A stretch of DNA of 64,000 nt from positions 2,852,001 to 2,916,000 of the forward strand of contig CP126206.1 of NCBI GenBank assembly GCA_030272155.1, given 5' to 3'. Made by a program: the position numbers and the translations under genes. The DNA is from Tetradesmus obliquus (Eukaryota > Chlorophyta > Chlorophyceae > Sphaeropleales > Scenedesmaceae). Positions 47,122 through 58,555 of the stretch are shown one piece after another (position 1 is the stretch's first letter; each line of letters opens with the position of its first letter). Under the pieces are notes generated by a model, which worked only from the letters and a program-made list of their open reading frames with translations, did not search any database and was not told where the DNA came from.

Positions 47122-49949
47122 ATGAAGCGCTGTGCTCTAGCAGCAGTGCTGCTGGTGCTGCTTGTGGCAGCTGGAACAGCATCGGCATCGAAGAAGGAGA
47201 AGAAGAAGGCCGCGGTCACACACAAGGTGACTGATGGTTCCAGAGTCCTTCTGGCCCGGCTGTATCGTGCCTAGGCCTCATTGGGCTTGCATCATGGCTG
47301 ATCGCAGGTCTTCTTTGACATCGAAATCGATGGCAAGCCAGCAGGTGCGTGGGCAGCACCCCAGCTGCAGAGACGCACAGCTATGCAGCAGCAACTGCCC
47401 AACCACCTGACTGCCTCTTCTGGCAGCACGTTGGCTGTGCATCTGGCCTTGTTGATTGTCTGATCTCCGTCAAAACTGCTCACAGCAATGTCTTTTGACT
47501 AGATCAGCAATAAGCCGGCATCATTCAGCAGTGTCTGGTGCTCACTGCACATACCTGGGCGCGACACTGCAACAGTACCCCCCAGCAGTGCACCCTGCTT
47601 GCATTTATTTCATCCGCACCCCAGCAAGTGCCATCTGCCCGTGCAAAGTCCTATGACACATAACCCTTTCACACTGCATCCCAGTGCTTCTCTGGGGCGA
47701 TGTGCTGTGCAAGGCGCTTGAAAGGACCTGAGTAACGCCCCCGTGCACACCCGCCCCTTGCAACATCCAAACCCTGCTCCCCTGCCACACCTATAAACCC
47801 TGCAGGCCGCGTCGTGATGGGTATGTTTGGTGATGCAGTGCCCAAGACGGCCGAGAACTTCCGCGCGCTGTGGACTCATCATTCATGTTGCCCTTCACTC
47901 CTCTCATGCAAACTCTGTTTTGGACCCCGCAGGCTGCATCGTGATGGGTCTGTTTGGTGATGTCGTGCCCAAGACCGTGGAGAACTTCCGCGCGTTGTGC
48001 ACTCATCATTAGTGTTGCCCTGTACTCCTCTCCTGCAAACTTGGTTTTGGACCCCGCAGGCCGCATCGTGATGGGTCTGTTTGGTGATGTCGTGCCCAAG
48101 ACCGTCGAGAACTTCCGCGCGCTTTGCACTCATCATTCATGTTGCCCTTCATTGCTCTCCTGCAAACTATGTTTTGGACCCCGCAGGCCGCATCGTGATG
48201 GGTCTGTTTGGTGATGTTGTGCCCAAGACCGTGGAGAACTTCCGCGCGCTGTGCACCGGCGAGAAGGGCACCGGCAAGTCGGGCAAGCCGCTGCACTACA
48301 AGGGCTCCATCTTCCACCGCGTGATTCCCCAGTTCATGCTGCAGGGCGGCGACTTCACACGGTGAGGGTTTAGCATGCAAGGTTTTGAGGGTCCAGGGTT
48401 TGGGGGGCTGCAGCAAGCCTGGTGTTGGCTTGCTTTGCTGATGTGCGCGCACTTGTCGAAGCAGCGCACTCAATGCTGCTGTGCTATATTCTTGCAATCG
48501 CTGCCTGCACTGTCAGTGCGTCTCTGCGACCACTGACGGGATTCTGCTGCCTGTGCCTTGTGCTGCTGCCTGCTGCAGCTCGGATGGCATTGGTGCATTG
48601 CACGCATTCAGGTGTTCTGGCTGTGGCTGTGCTTCTGCTGACCATGTTTCTGCTGCCTGTGCGCCTTGTGCTGTTGCCTGCTGCAGCTCCGATGGCACTG
48701 GCGGCGAGAGCATCTACGGCGAGAAGTTCGCGGTGAGCACCTCAGCAGTGTGTTGGGTTTCTGATGTTTTGGTGCACACTCGTAGGGTGCATTTCTGCTA
48801 ATTCCCTGCCAGTTGGCGTGCCAGAACATAGCAGCACAAGAAGCGGCAGCTGCAGCTCTGCATTGGGTAGTCAGAAGGGCCCCAGCCACCTGTCCATGGC
48901 CAGAGATTGACTCACTGCCACCTGCAAACCTCTCACTGCACTTCCTGCAAACTCCTGTGCTTGCAGGACGAGAACTTCAAGCTGAAGCATACGGGCCAGG
49001 GTACCTGTCCATGGCCACATGCTGAAAACCTGCATGCCTGACAACCTCCTGCAAAACTCTCACTGCACTTCCTGCAAACTCCTCTGCTTGCAGGACATGA
49101 ACTTCAAGCTGAAGCTCAAGGGCCCGAGCTGACTCACAGCCTGCCTGGTGCTCTTTCCTGCTGCATTCGCCCCGTTCTTTGCTTTTGCAGGACGAGAACT
49201 TCAAGCTGAAGCACAAGGGCCCCGGCTACCTGTCCATGGCCAACGCGGGCCCCAACACCAACGGCTCACAGTTCTTCGTCACCACCGTGAAGACCGGATG
49301 GCTGGACGGCCGCCACGTGGTGTTCGGCAAGGGTGAGCAATGTGTATGTTTGCTTTGTTTGTGCAGTACCGGTGTGCAGCCCAAGCGTGCCTGTGCAGTG
49401 GTTGATGCAGTGATGCATACGTCATGCGGCCCGCCACGCGCGGTTGGTTTACAGCAGTGAATGCCAGTTGCTCTGGTCAGCTAGCAGCGGCGGTGCCTAG
49501 CGCTGGGCTGCTGAATGTTGCTGTAAGGAGTTCGGTATGTGCAAATTGTGGCATGTGATTTTGAGGTGTGCTGGGCATGCAGCCTTGTAAGCCGGAGCTT
49601 GCAGTGTCCTGGCAGCCTCGTGCATGCATTCCTGCAAGCATGCCATACACCAGCTGGCGCCCTGCATGCATGCGCTGCACACACCTGGCACCCATCTGGC
49701 ATCGCCGCCTGCCCACACCACACCACGCCTCAACGCACCACCATCACTTGACAACATCCACCCACAACCCTGAACCCTGACAACCTCCTCAAAACCCTGA
49801 ACCCTACGCCGAACCCTGCAAAATCCTGAACCGCAGTGATTGAGGGCATGGATGTGGTTTACAAGGTGGAGGCTGTCGGCAGCGGCGGCGGCGCCACCAG
49901 CAAGAAGGTGGTCATCGCAGACAGCGGCGAGCTCACCGAGACCTCCTAA
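47122..49949 (+). CDS. Secretory cyclophilin (peptidyl-prolyl cis-trans isomerase)
   Basis: Catalyses proline isomerisation during protein folding, here in the secretory pathway. Six exons join in phase: 47122-47226, 47308-47344, 48187-48361, 48687-48732, 49191-49332 and 49837-49949, for 205 aa. An N-terminal hydrophobic signal ([20 protein letters not shown]) is followed by a Lys-rich stretch. The cyclophilin core is complete: [47 protein letters not shown] (catalytic Arg and Gln), [20 protein letters not shown], and W in the [13 protein letters not shown] loop. The C-terminus ends in ELTETS with no KDEL-type signal. Closest to cyclophilin B-type proteins. Introns before exons 3, 4 and 5 hold partial exon copies, and a second possible last exon lies downstream. 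Confidence 0.95.
47805..48190 (+). repeat. Ghost array of cyclophilin exon 3
   Basis: Three 5'-edge copies at about 47806-47872, 47934-48000 and 48060-48126 precede the intact exon at 48187. Each consists of CCCGCAG acceptor plus G(R/C)(I/V)VMG(L/M)FGD(V/A)VPKT(V/A)ENFRAL and then ACTCATCATT and shared intron sequence. Period is 126-130 bp. No donor follows the copies, so use of an upstream acceptor would read into intron and soon stop. Confidence 0.93.
48575..49135 (+). repeat. Ghost copies of cyclophilin exons 4 and 5
   Basis: About 48578-48610 is a decayed copy of exon 4's start (CTGCTGCAGCTCGGATGGCATTGGTG). About 48967-49020 and 49094-49128 are 5'-edge copies of exon 5 (TTGCAGGAC.(A)GAACTTCAAGCTGAAGC), before the intact exon at 49191. 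Confidence 0.87.
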
Positions 49950-50218
49950 ACGCTTCGAGCTCAGAACTCACATCGCTGAGTTGAATGCGGTGGAGATGGA
50001 GATGGAGCGGAGGCGCCATTTGGACGACGGCTTGCAGAAGCAGCGGCAGCAGCAGCAGCGGCGGCATCAAGTGGTGGTGTGGATGGGCGGCAGGCAACCC
50101 ATACTAACAACAGCGCCCTTGTTTTGGAAACCCTGGCACCCACCGCTGCTGCTGCTGCTGCGGAGGACGCTGACGCCGCCGCTGCTGCTGTTGCACACGC
50201 ATGGTGCTGCTGCTGCAG

Positions 50219-50406
50219 TGCTACGGGGCATGGAGGTGGTGTACAGCATAGAGAAGAAAGGGAGCTCAACAGGCAAGCTGAGCAGTACTGTGAAGATTGT
50301 GGATGCTGGGGAGCTGCCGCTGCTGCGGCACAGCAGGCCTGGGCTTGCAGGAAACGCGTCAGCAGCAGCTGATGCGGAAACAGCAGCTGAGGAGCAGCTG
50401 GACTGA
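50219..50406 (+). CDS. Possible alternative last exon of the cyclophilin
   Basis: Behind an acceptor (CTGCTGCAG|TGCTACGGGGCATGG) in the same phase as the last exon at 49837, this segment reads VLRGMEVVYSIEKKGS...VKIVDAGEL and then a 25-residue Ala/Glu-rich tail to TGA. It matches the cyclophilin C-terminal strand but differs from the upstream exon ([16 protein letters not shown]...VVIADSGEL) far more than ghost copies differ from their exons. It is complete, open and splice-competent, so it could give a 230-aa isoform with a new C-terminus. It could also be the remnant of a second cyclophilin gene. Confidence 0.6.
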
Positions 50407-51145
50407 TGCAGCAGCAGCAGCTGGATAAGCAGCAGCTGGTGTGGCCGGATGATGTGTGTGCGGATGTTTTGTTGTAGGGCAGATGGTGCTTGCTGCACGG
50501 TGCGTGACGTGAGTTGCGCGGTGTGTGCTGGGAACAGGCAAGCTGTGTGATCTGTAACCTTTGTGTAGCACTGGACGGTCATGGCTGTGGCCTTCAAAGC
50601 GTTGATGCTGACATGGCTAGTGAGGTGTGGCGCCTCCACGACGCAGCAGACAGAGTCGACTACAGCTGCAGCGCAGTGCAACACAGCAGGCAGAGTTGAC
50701 TGCAGCTGCAGTGCGGTGCAGTGCTGCACCTTGAAAATTGCCCAGTAGGCTTGCCACGGTACACGGTGCACTTTGCCCGAGTAATTAATCCTGTATAGTG
50801 TCGTGCAGCAGCGCCGAAAGAAGCAGCCGTTGACGTGGTTGATGTGCTTGTGCTTGGTGTGGTCAGTTCAAATTTGCCGCAAAGACAAGCTGAGGCAGCA
50901 GCACAGAAAATCAATTACTGAGTATAAAAGCAATCAGTCAGGCCAAATGCAGCATTTTCAGCGCTGATCGGCCACGCCACGTAAAACCACCTGAAGCGCA
51001 AAGCCACGATGTTGCTGCCACTGCATAGGCCAGCGCTGGGCACTGGATCTTTCCTTTCCTGGTGTTGCAGTGCGCACACCAGTGACCTGCTTTAAACAGC
51101 CCCCACCCAGCTTTCTCTGAGCTCTTTCAAAGCAGCTTCTTCAAG
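50407..51145. promoter_or_regulatory. Intergenic region and eIF4A promoter
   Basis: No gene seen. A TATA-like TATAAAA at 50923-50929 lies 217 bp before the eIF4A ATG and fits a core promoter with a 5' UTR of roughly 190 bp. The TATA call is inference. Confidence 0.45.
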
Positions 51146-54100
51146 ATGACTACCGAGACCGCATACGATGCAAAGGCCTATGATGACAAGATGAAGGAGT
51201 AGTGAGCACCCTCGACCGCTCCAGATAGGGCCAGCAGGGCAGCCATGGTAGACGGTTCTGATGGTGTCAAATGGGCGGCGAGAGCTCGGGACGCCCTTAG
51301 GCCAGGCTTAAATGCATCTGTACTTTTCAGATTGCTTCTTGCTTGGACCGTGCAGCGTGCGGACGCCTGTGCTTGCGCCAGTGCGCTGCCCAGCAGATGG
51401 AGCGCTCACACGCCCGCCATGTCCTGCCTCTGCTTGTGCTCTGCAGCATGGGCGCCGCCCAGGGTGGTGAGGGCGAGACTTTCTTCACCGAGTGGGAGGA
51501 GACCTTCGAGTCCTTCGACCAGATGGGCCTGCACGAGAACCTGCTGCGTGGTATCTACGCCTATGGTGAGCCTTTGCAGGCTGCTGCAGCTGATCACGCA
51601 GGGTTGCACCCAGGCAGCAGTAGGTGCAGCTGCTGCATGGTCAGTGGCGCTGGCAGGGGGCCTGCAGAGGCCAGCAGCAGCGCAGGCAGGCAGAAACAAC
51701 AGCAGCAGCGTCAGTACCTGCCACAGCAGCAGGCTGTCCTGCAAGTTGCTTGCTGCAGCTCAACCGCCAGGCCCCATCCATTAAACAGGTTCCCGGGATG
51801 CAAGTCAACAGCAGTGTTTCTGCTTCAGCCAGCCACAGCCAGTGCAGCTGCGGGGAGGGGCAGGCAGCTGCTCAGGCTGCTGCAATGACCCTGTGCAGGG
51901 CAGCTGAGCACTGCAAGGGCCATGCTTTCGCATGCATTCGTGCGTGCATGCTTGAATCTTATGTTTCAAAGGCATGCAACGTAAGGGGCCTCTGTGCAGC
52001 AACTGCTGCCACAGCTTGCACTGGCAATTATAATCGCGCTCCTGCAAGCGAGGATGCTGCTGCCAGTGCATACAACATCGCAAAGGAGCAGTAGCACAGC
52101 CAGTGACAACACCGCTGCCACCATCAGCAGCAGCAGAAGCAGCTGCAGCAGCAGAATGGAAGGACGGCCATAGGAGCGTGCAGTAACATGTGCACAATAC
52201 CTAGTTGTATTTGCTGTGCATCCTATCAGGCTGTTGCCGGGCAGCACACATGCACAATGCATGCATGCATGGCACTGGGCGCATTGTCTTGGCTGTGCCT
52301 CATTGTCCCTGCAAGCTGCATGCAACTCAAAGCACAAGCAGCAGGAGCCACAAGAAGTGTTGGCACACTTCACGCAGCCTGCGTGCAGTGCCTCAACACT
52401 TCTGGCGCCCCCCGCTGCTGTTGCTGCACCGTCCCACCTCTGCCGCACCACTTTTATATTGCTCACCACAACCCCGGCGGCACTGCTCCTTCTTATCTTA
52501 TGATTCCCCACCACGCTGCACTCACCCTGCTGCTGCTGCTGCCCCCAGGTTTTGAGAAGCCCTCTGCCATCCAGCAGAAGGGTATCGTGCCCTTCACCAA
52601 GAACCTGGACGTGATCCAGCAGGCGCAGTCCGGCACGGGCAAGACCGCCACCTTCTGCGCAGGTGCGGATCAAGTGGGCAGGCTGTTGTATAGTAGCATT
52701 GAAGCAGCAGCAGCATGGCAGCGACAGCAGCAGCGGTATGTTGTGGGCAAGACCGCCACCTTCTGCGCAGGTGCAGCATGTGGCAGGGCTGGCATGTAGA
52801 GTACGTATGTGTTGCAGCAGCATTGATGCAGCAGCAGCAGAGTGTGAACACGCGGCAGCTGCAGCAGCAGTTGCAGCAGACGTAGGGTATGGGCAACACC
52901 GCCACCTTTTTTCTGGTGCAGCATGCGGGCAGGCATCGTTGCAGCAGTAGCACTTTGAGCAGCAGCAACAGCAGCAGCCATGCACGTACCGTCGGGGTAA
53001 AGGGATGTCAGCAGCAGCAGCAGCAGTTGCAGCATGAGAGGTGGAAGCAGGTGCAGCGGTCATTGGCGCTGGCTGACGCCTGCCAGCAGCAGTGGCAGCC
53101 TTGCGCTGCATGGCAGATGTGGACGTGTTGTATCAGCAGGCTTGGTCAACAGCAGGAGTAAAAGATACTGACAAACGGCACCAGCAGCTGCTTGGTCAGT
53201 TTTGGCTGGCGCCCCTTATGCTGGCTGGGCATCAAGCAGCAGGACCCAATCTGCTGCTCACTGCAGCAATCAAAACAGCAGTAGCCGTGCGAGCCGTGCA
53301 GCACAGATCAGCGGTTGACATAGATGCAAGCAACACCGTAAACCACGGCGCCATCAGCATTAGCAGGCGCAGCAGCAGCAGCAGCTGAGCGAGCAGCACA
53401 GCATGTGGTGGCTGGGATGCCACTGCGCAACAGGCCACCATCAAGCGAGGCTTGAGTTTCTGCTTGATTGCAACTTGCCCATGGCAGCAACACGTTACCT
53501 TCTGAACTGCTGCAGGCATCCTGAACAACCTGGACTACAACCTGCTTGAGTGCCAGGGCCTGGTGCTGGCCCCCACCCGCGAGCTGGCGCAGCAGATCGA
53601 GAAGGTCATGCGCGCCCTGGGCGACTACCTGCAGGTGCGCGGCTGAGCAGGGGTTCTGGGATGCAGTGTTCAGGGTTCAGCGGGTGATAGTCAGGGTTCA
53701 ATGTAACGTGCTGGTGTGGCTGATACGTATGTGTCAGGAACATGTGCTGCCTGCGGGTGGCAAGAGCAGCTCTTGGCAGGCTGCGGTGATGCAGGTTTGC
53801 TGCGGTTTGGCATGCGGTCAGTGCCAAACTGCTTCATCTTGCTTCACGGCGACTGCGTTGCTGAGCAGTCGTGTCTGCTTATCTGCGCTTGCAGGTCAAG
53901 TGCCACGCCTGCGTGGGTGGCACCAGCGTGCGTGAGGACACCCGTATCCTCAGCGCAGGTGGGCTGAGAGCTGTATGACATGCTGGAGTGAAGCAGCTGT
54001 GTGTAGGAATGTGCTCTTTCTCAGCAGGCAGCAGATGGTCCTTTTCATATGAAAACATGCAGCAGAAGCAGCAGCAGCGGAAGGTCAGATACGTTGATCG

Positions 54101-56255
54101 GAGGTTGTTTCTGATACCCTGCATGCACGTGGCTGACTAACTTGTGTATTTTTCATCTGCAGGTGTGCACGTGGTGGTGGGCACCCCTGGCCGCGTGTTC
54201 GACATGCTTCGCCGCCGCTGCCTGCGCGCGGACAGCATCAAGATGTTTGTGCTGGACGAGGCCGACGAGATGCTCTCCCGCGGCTTTAAGGACCAGATCT
54301 ATGACATCTTCCAGCTGCTGCCCCCCAAGCTGCAGGTGTGCAGCCAATATCTGTACATGATTGTGTGGTCTTGCTTTCAGCTCAGCAGCGTGACTGGTGG
54401 CAGCAGATGCGGTCAGCAGTGTCAACAGCGGATTGATGCTCGAGCATGTTGTTTCCTCTGCTCAGTGTAAGGATCCTGAACACACTGCTGCTTGCTGGTG
54501 TGCTGCTCAATGCTAAGCATTGTTCTTGATTGTTATTTCATCGTGCCCGCAGGTCGGTGTGTTCTCCGCCACCCTGCCCCCTGAAGCGCTGGAGATCACC
54601 CGCAAGTTCATGAACAAGCCGGTGAGTGTGAACTTCTGGTTGTGAACTTGTTCATGCCTGCCCGGCACTTCACGGTGGGAACTGCCAGCAGTGTGATGTA
54701 TGTGCACCAGTGCTGCCCCAGCAAAGTACCCCTTCAGACCCCAATCACCGCCCCTGCATGTCTCTGCCATGCAACATGTTATTTAACACATCATGTAACG
54801 CCCCGCAGGTGCGCATTCTGGTCAAGCGTGACGAGCTGACCCTGGAGGGCATCAAGCAGTTCTACGTCAACGTGGAGAAGGAGGACTGGAAGCTGGACAC
54901 GCTGTGCGACCTGTACGAGACCCTGGCCATCACGCAGTCCGTCATCTTCGCAAACACCCGCCGCAAGGTACGCCGCTTGCTTTTATTGGTGTTTTCGTGA
55001 TTGTTGTTAGAGCATGTCAAGCATGTACGAGACCCTGGCCATCACGCAGTCCGTCATCTTCGCAAACACCCGGCGCAAGGTACGCATTTCAAGTCTTGCA
55101 CATGCATTTCAACTCTTGTCACCGCATCACCCGCGTTTCTTTTCGTTGCAGTTGTTGGTTCTGCCCCCAGGCGCGTTTCCTGCAAGTTCCTGCAAGCCTG
55201 CATCTCGTTCTTGTCAGTTCCTGCTGACGCCCTGCCACCATATTAATTTTGTCCGTTACTTTCTTGTGGTCCGCAGGTGGACTGGCTGACTGACAAGATG
55301 CGCGAGCGCGACCACACTGTGTCTGCCACGCACGGTGACATGGACCAGAACACGCGCGACGTGATCATGCGCGAGTTCCGCTCCGGCTCCTCCCGTGTGC
55401 TGATCACCACAGACCTGCTGGCCCGCGGCATCGACGTGCAGCAGGTGAGGGTTGGGCACATTTTTTTCTCGCAGTGACAGCAAGGGCTACAGGTGGTTTT
55501 GCGGCAATTTGTGCAGCTGGTTGGTGTGGCTGATAGCGATTGCGGCAAGCACTGCTGTGTGCTGATCACCACACACTTACTCTCCCGCGGCATTAGCGCG
55601 CAGCAGGAGGGGCGGAAAATAATCAACTGCACCATTCCCCAACACATACAACTGTTACTAACACATTACTTCTGCACGTCTGTAACCTGTTATTTATCGC
55701 AGGTGTCCCTGGTCATCAACTACGACCTGCCCACGCAGCCGGAGAACTACCTGCACCGCATCGGTCGCTCCGGCCGTTTCGGCCGCAAGGGTGTTGCCAT
55801 CAACTTCGTCACCCGCGACGACGAGCGCATGCTGCAGGTGCGTGTTGTGCTGCGCAAGACATTGTTTTGGTGTTTCTCTGGTGTTTCCGTGGAATCTGGA
55901 ACCGCGTGTTTGCATCTTATTGGGCCGCAAAGGCGTTGCCCACAACTTTATCATCTGCGACCACAAGCACATGCTGCGGGCGCGGCTGCTACAACACTGC
56001 CGCCGGGAGTTGCCTCTGTCATTAATGTACAAACCACTTGCCCTCTTGTCTGGTGCTTTGTCATGTCATCCTTGCAGGACATCCAGCGCTTCTACAACAC
56101 CGTCATTGAGGAGCTGCCCTCACTTCACACATTCACAGATAAGTAATACTCACAGTCGATGTTGTTTTCGCCCATTTTCATGCTTGCAGGACATCCAGCG
56201 CTTCTACAACACCGTCATCGAGGAGCTGCCCTCCAACGTGGCTGACCTCATCTAA
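51146..56255 (+). CDS. Translation initiation factor eIF4A (DEAD-box RNA helicase)
   Basis: Cytosolic ATP-dependent RNA helicase of the eIF4F complex, which unwinds mRNA 5' UTRs. Eleven exons join without frameshift: 51146-51201, 51447-51565, 52549-52662, 53516-53634, 53895-53958, 54163-54335, 54553-54621, 54809-54967, 55277-55444, 55703-55837 and 56190-56255, giving 413 aa, the usual length. Motifs: [12 protein letters not shown] (Q motif), AQSGTGKT (Walker A), [40 protein letters not shown] and [13 protein letters not shown], ending NVADLI, typical of eIF4A. Codon use is strongly C/G-ending, as expected of a highly expressed algal gene. Partial copies of exons 3, 8, 9, 10 and 11 lie in the introns. 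Confidence 0.96.
52735..52915 (+). repeat. Ghost copies of the eIF4[10 protein letters not shown] exon end
   Basis: GGGCAAGACCGCCACCTTCTGCGCAG|GTGCAG recurs at about 52744-52770, and a decayed version (GGGCAACACCGCCACCTTTTTTCTG|GTGCAG) at about 52889-52913, after the intact exon ending at 52662. The P-loop GKT codons are within the copied part. Confidence 0.88.
55020..56130 (+). repeat. Ghost copies of eIF4A exons 8-11
   Basis: About 55025-55079 is a near-perfect copy of the 3' part of exon 8 ([18 protein letters not shown] plus GTACGC donor). About 55557-55605 is a decayed copy of exon 9's end ([15 protein letters not shown]). About 55922-55980 is a decayed copy of exon 10's end ([18 protein letters not shown]). 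About 56078-56121 is a 5'-edge copy of the last exon (GCAG|GACATCCAGCGC...GAGGAGCTGCCCTC) before the intact one at 56190. Confidence 0.9.
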
Positions 56256-57505
56256 GCAGCTGCGGCCAGCAGCAGCAGCAGCACCCGGCAGCAGCAGCGG
56301 CGGCGGCTGGCACAGCCATTCGCTTGGCCTGGCTGCTGCGTTCGGCGTGCTCTGCTTCCTGCATGCACCAGCGGCAGCAGCAGCCTGAGCAGGGCGGCAG
56401 GGGATGGGTGCGGCTGTAGCAAGGCTGGGTGGTGCTGCGTGGCTTGATGCGTGTGTGTATGCGCGTGCAGGTTTGTGTTGAAGCTGGGTGGAGTGGTGGC
56501 TGCTGCAGTGGCAGCAGGTGGATTGAGGGTGTTAAGGCATGCTTTGATTCAAGCGTGCTTGATGCCTTTGGCTGCACTGCAGGCGGTGTGTTGAGAGGTG
56601 TTGCGCAGCAGCAGCAGCGGCAGTGATTGGCTGCGCTGCTGCTGCTTGTGCAGCGAGTTGTGCGGGGTGCAGGCGAGGAGCTTGTGTTTGCCTGGTTGCA
56701 GTGTGCAACAGGCGCGCTGCTCCTGACAGCAGCAGCGCAGTATCTTGGCTGATGCTTGTGTGATGTGGTGTGACAGACGAGCTCCCTGGCCGGCTGTCTA
56801 CTGCTCATATGGGTTTCAGCAAGTGCTGTGTTATGCAGGAGAGACATGAGTGTGCGTTGGATTCAATGAAAGGGCGTTACTCATCTGCCATGTGTTAGCT
56901 TGCTCGAAGCAGCAGGTACGCAGGTATGCAGCTGCAAGCGCGCCTTTGAGGCTCATTTTGCTGCAAGGGCGTCGTTTGAAGCTCGTTTGCAATGATTAGG
57001 AGTTGTGTGTGCAGCGTGCTTCGATTGATTGGGCGCTGCGGCGTTTCAGGTGCTTTGTAGAGCTTGGCGCGGCGCGCTTTGTCCTTGAGTGCGCACTGTT
57101 ACAGTGGCAGCACACGACTGCAGCTCACTCTTGATTGGTAACATGTCAAACACATGATGGCAGCTTGGCTGCGATAGGCCCAGAGGTACTTCCCCACACA
57201 TACATATTTTCCATGCTAGACTGTCCATCTTAACATATATATTGACTGTTGACATTGACATACATCTGCCACTGGCCAGAAGGGGACCCACAAAAAAAAA
57301 CTCTGTAAACTCCATGTTAACAGCCCGCTGCCCGCTAAACAATTTGGGGTGTGCTGTGTGCAGGGCACAGGGATTTTCAAACGCAGGGTTAAGCAAACTG
57401 TAGTGCGAAAGACAAGCTACGGTACGAGCTCAACCATTGCCGATGGAATCCTCTCAAAGACGTACTAGTCAACAGCACATCAGCTGCAGTGCTGCAACAG
57501 TGCAG

Positions 57506-57601
57506 TGGCATTCAATGCCATTGCGCGTCATTAGCGACGTCAAATGACATAGTGTGTCATTTGACGCCACTGTGACAGCATCTACACGCCCGTGTAGATG
57601 C
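57506..57601. repeat. Cluster of three perfect hairpins
   Basis: Three adjacent inverted repeats: TGGCA/TGCCA (57506-57520), CGTCAAATGACA/TGTCATTTGACG (57538-57566, 12-bp stem, 5-nt loop) and GCATCTACACG/CGTGTAGATGC (57578-57601, 11-bp stem, 2-nt loop). The second stem's arm is repeated as GCATCTACACC just after. No ORF spans them. Could be foldback-element ends or structured RNA. Confidence 0.85.
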
Positions 57602-58307
57602 TCAGCATCTACACCAGTGGCAAAGTTTGAAACTGTACCAGCAGGCTGCCAGCGGCAGTGCCGCAATGTGTGTTATCTGCAGCTGCTTATAAAGGTAACC
57701 TTTACAGACAACTGCCTGTGCTTAGCCCGTCACCACTCGTCCAGAGGCCGCACTCTGCCGCGCACAGCGCAATTGTGCTTTGCGTTCTGCGGTATGCACC
57801 TGTCCACTCTCTGATCTCAAAGTGCATGCCATCCAAGATGGTGCCAGGACCCACATGTAACTATCCTCTCTCTAAAAGTCTTATGTGCCACAGTTGCGGC
57901 AACCGATGCGGCTGGTATGGTCTTGTCATGGTGCAGGACCCACGTCATGCAGGTAGGATGTGCAGGCTGCACATCCCACCTTTTCAAAGAGCAAATCGCA
58001 CTGCGACCAGACCCAAGCTGCGCTCCGAGCGGCTCGGCGGCCACCCAAAGCAGCCGTGGCTCCTGCGACTTTTGAGCTGATGCTACCTTGGGCCACACTG
58101 CCTGGTGCAGCTGTTGCGAAACCTGGCAAGATCTGTGTACCAGCAAAGCATCACAGGACTTACAGCATCAGTCTCTTCAATGCGGCAAGGGAAGGTAGTC
58201 TAGCCAGTGACTGTTACACGCATGGCCATGGGCGGCCACAGCTATTCAAGGGCCTACGATCGCCGGGTAGAGATGACAACTTACAGCACCTCTGATAACA
58301 CAGCTAG

Positions 58308-58372
58308 CAAGCAATGCCTGAAGGTGCGCAGCTTTGCATTTTTCAAGCTGTACTGTCCATCATTACAGAAGG
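58308..58372 (+). repeat. Dispersed repeat, copy 1
   Basis: GCAATGC(C/T)TGAAGGTGCGCAGCTTTGCA.TTTTCA.GCT.(G/T)ACTGTCCATC is shared with about 61097-61153. Its end (ATGCTAGACTGTCCATCTT) is also at 57212-57230, and TGCTTGAAGGTGCGCAG occurs in reverse orientation near 11912-11930. A short dispersed element is likely. Confidence 0.7.
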
Positions 58373-58555
58373 GACCAACAGCACTACCATCCAGACTATA
58401 GCTAATCGCCATCGGCATCATCCAGCAGAATCAGCACACGCGCATTGTTGCACTCTGCCATTGCTGGATCGGAAACTGGATTTAATTTGCTTTTTTAGGA
58501 GCTAATGCTAGCTCAGCAGCTGCCCATGCCGCAAGCGACACCCCTGAGGATGCGC

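Larger units (their letters stand above)
56256..58555. other. About 2.3 kb intergenic, no gene seen
   Basis: The 3' flank of eIF4A with CAG repeats (56268-56300, 56608-56622), then unique sequence. It contains the hairpin cluster at 57506-57601 and one copy of the dispersed repeat at 58308-58372. A short A run lies at 57292-57300. Confidence 0.5.

Noticed and set aside
51966-53111. 381-codon minus-strand open frame
   Set aside because: Lies antisense to eIF4A introns and exon 3; composition is Cys/Ala/His low complexity from CAG repeats, with no domain and no start support.
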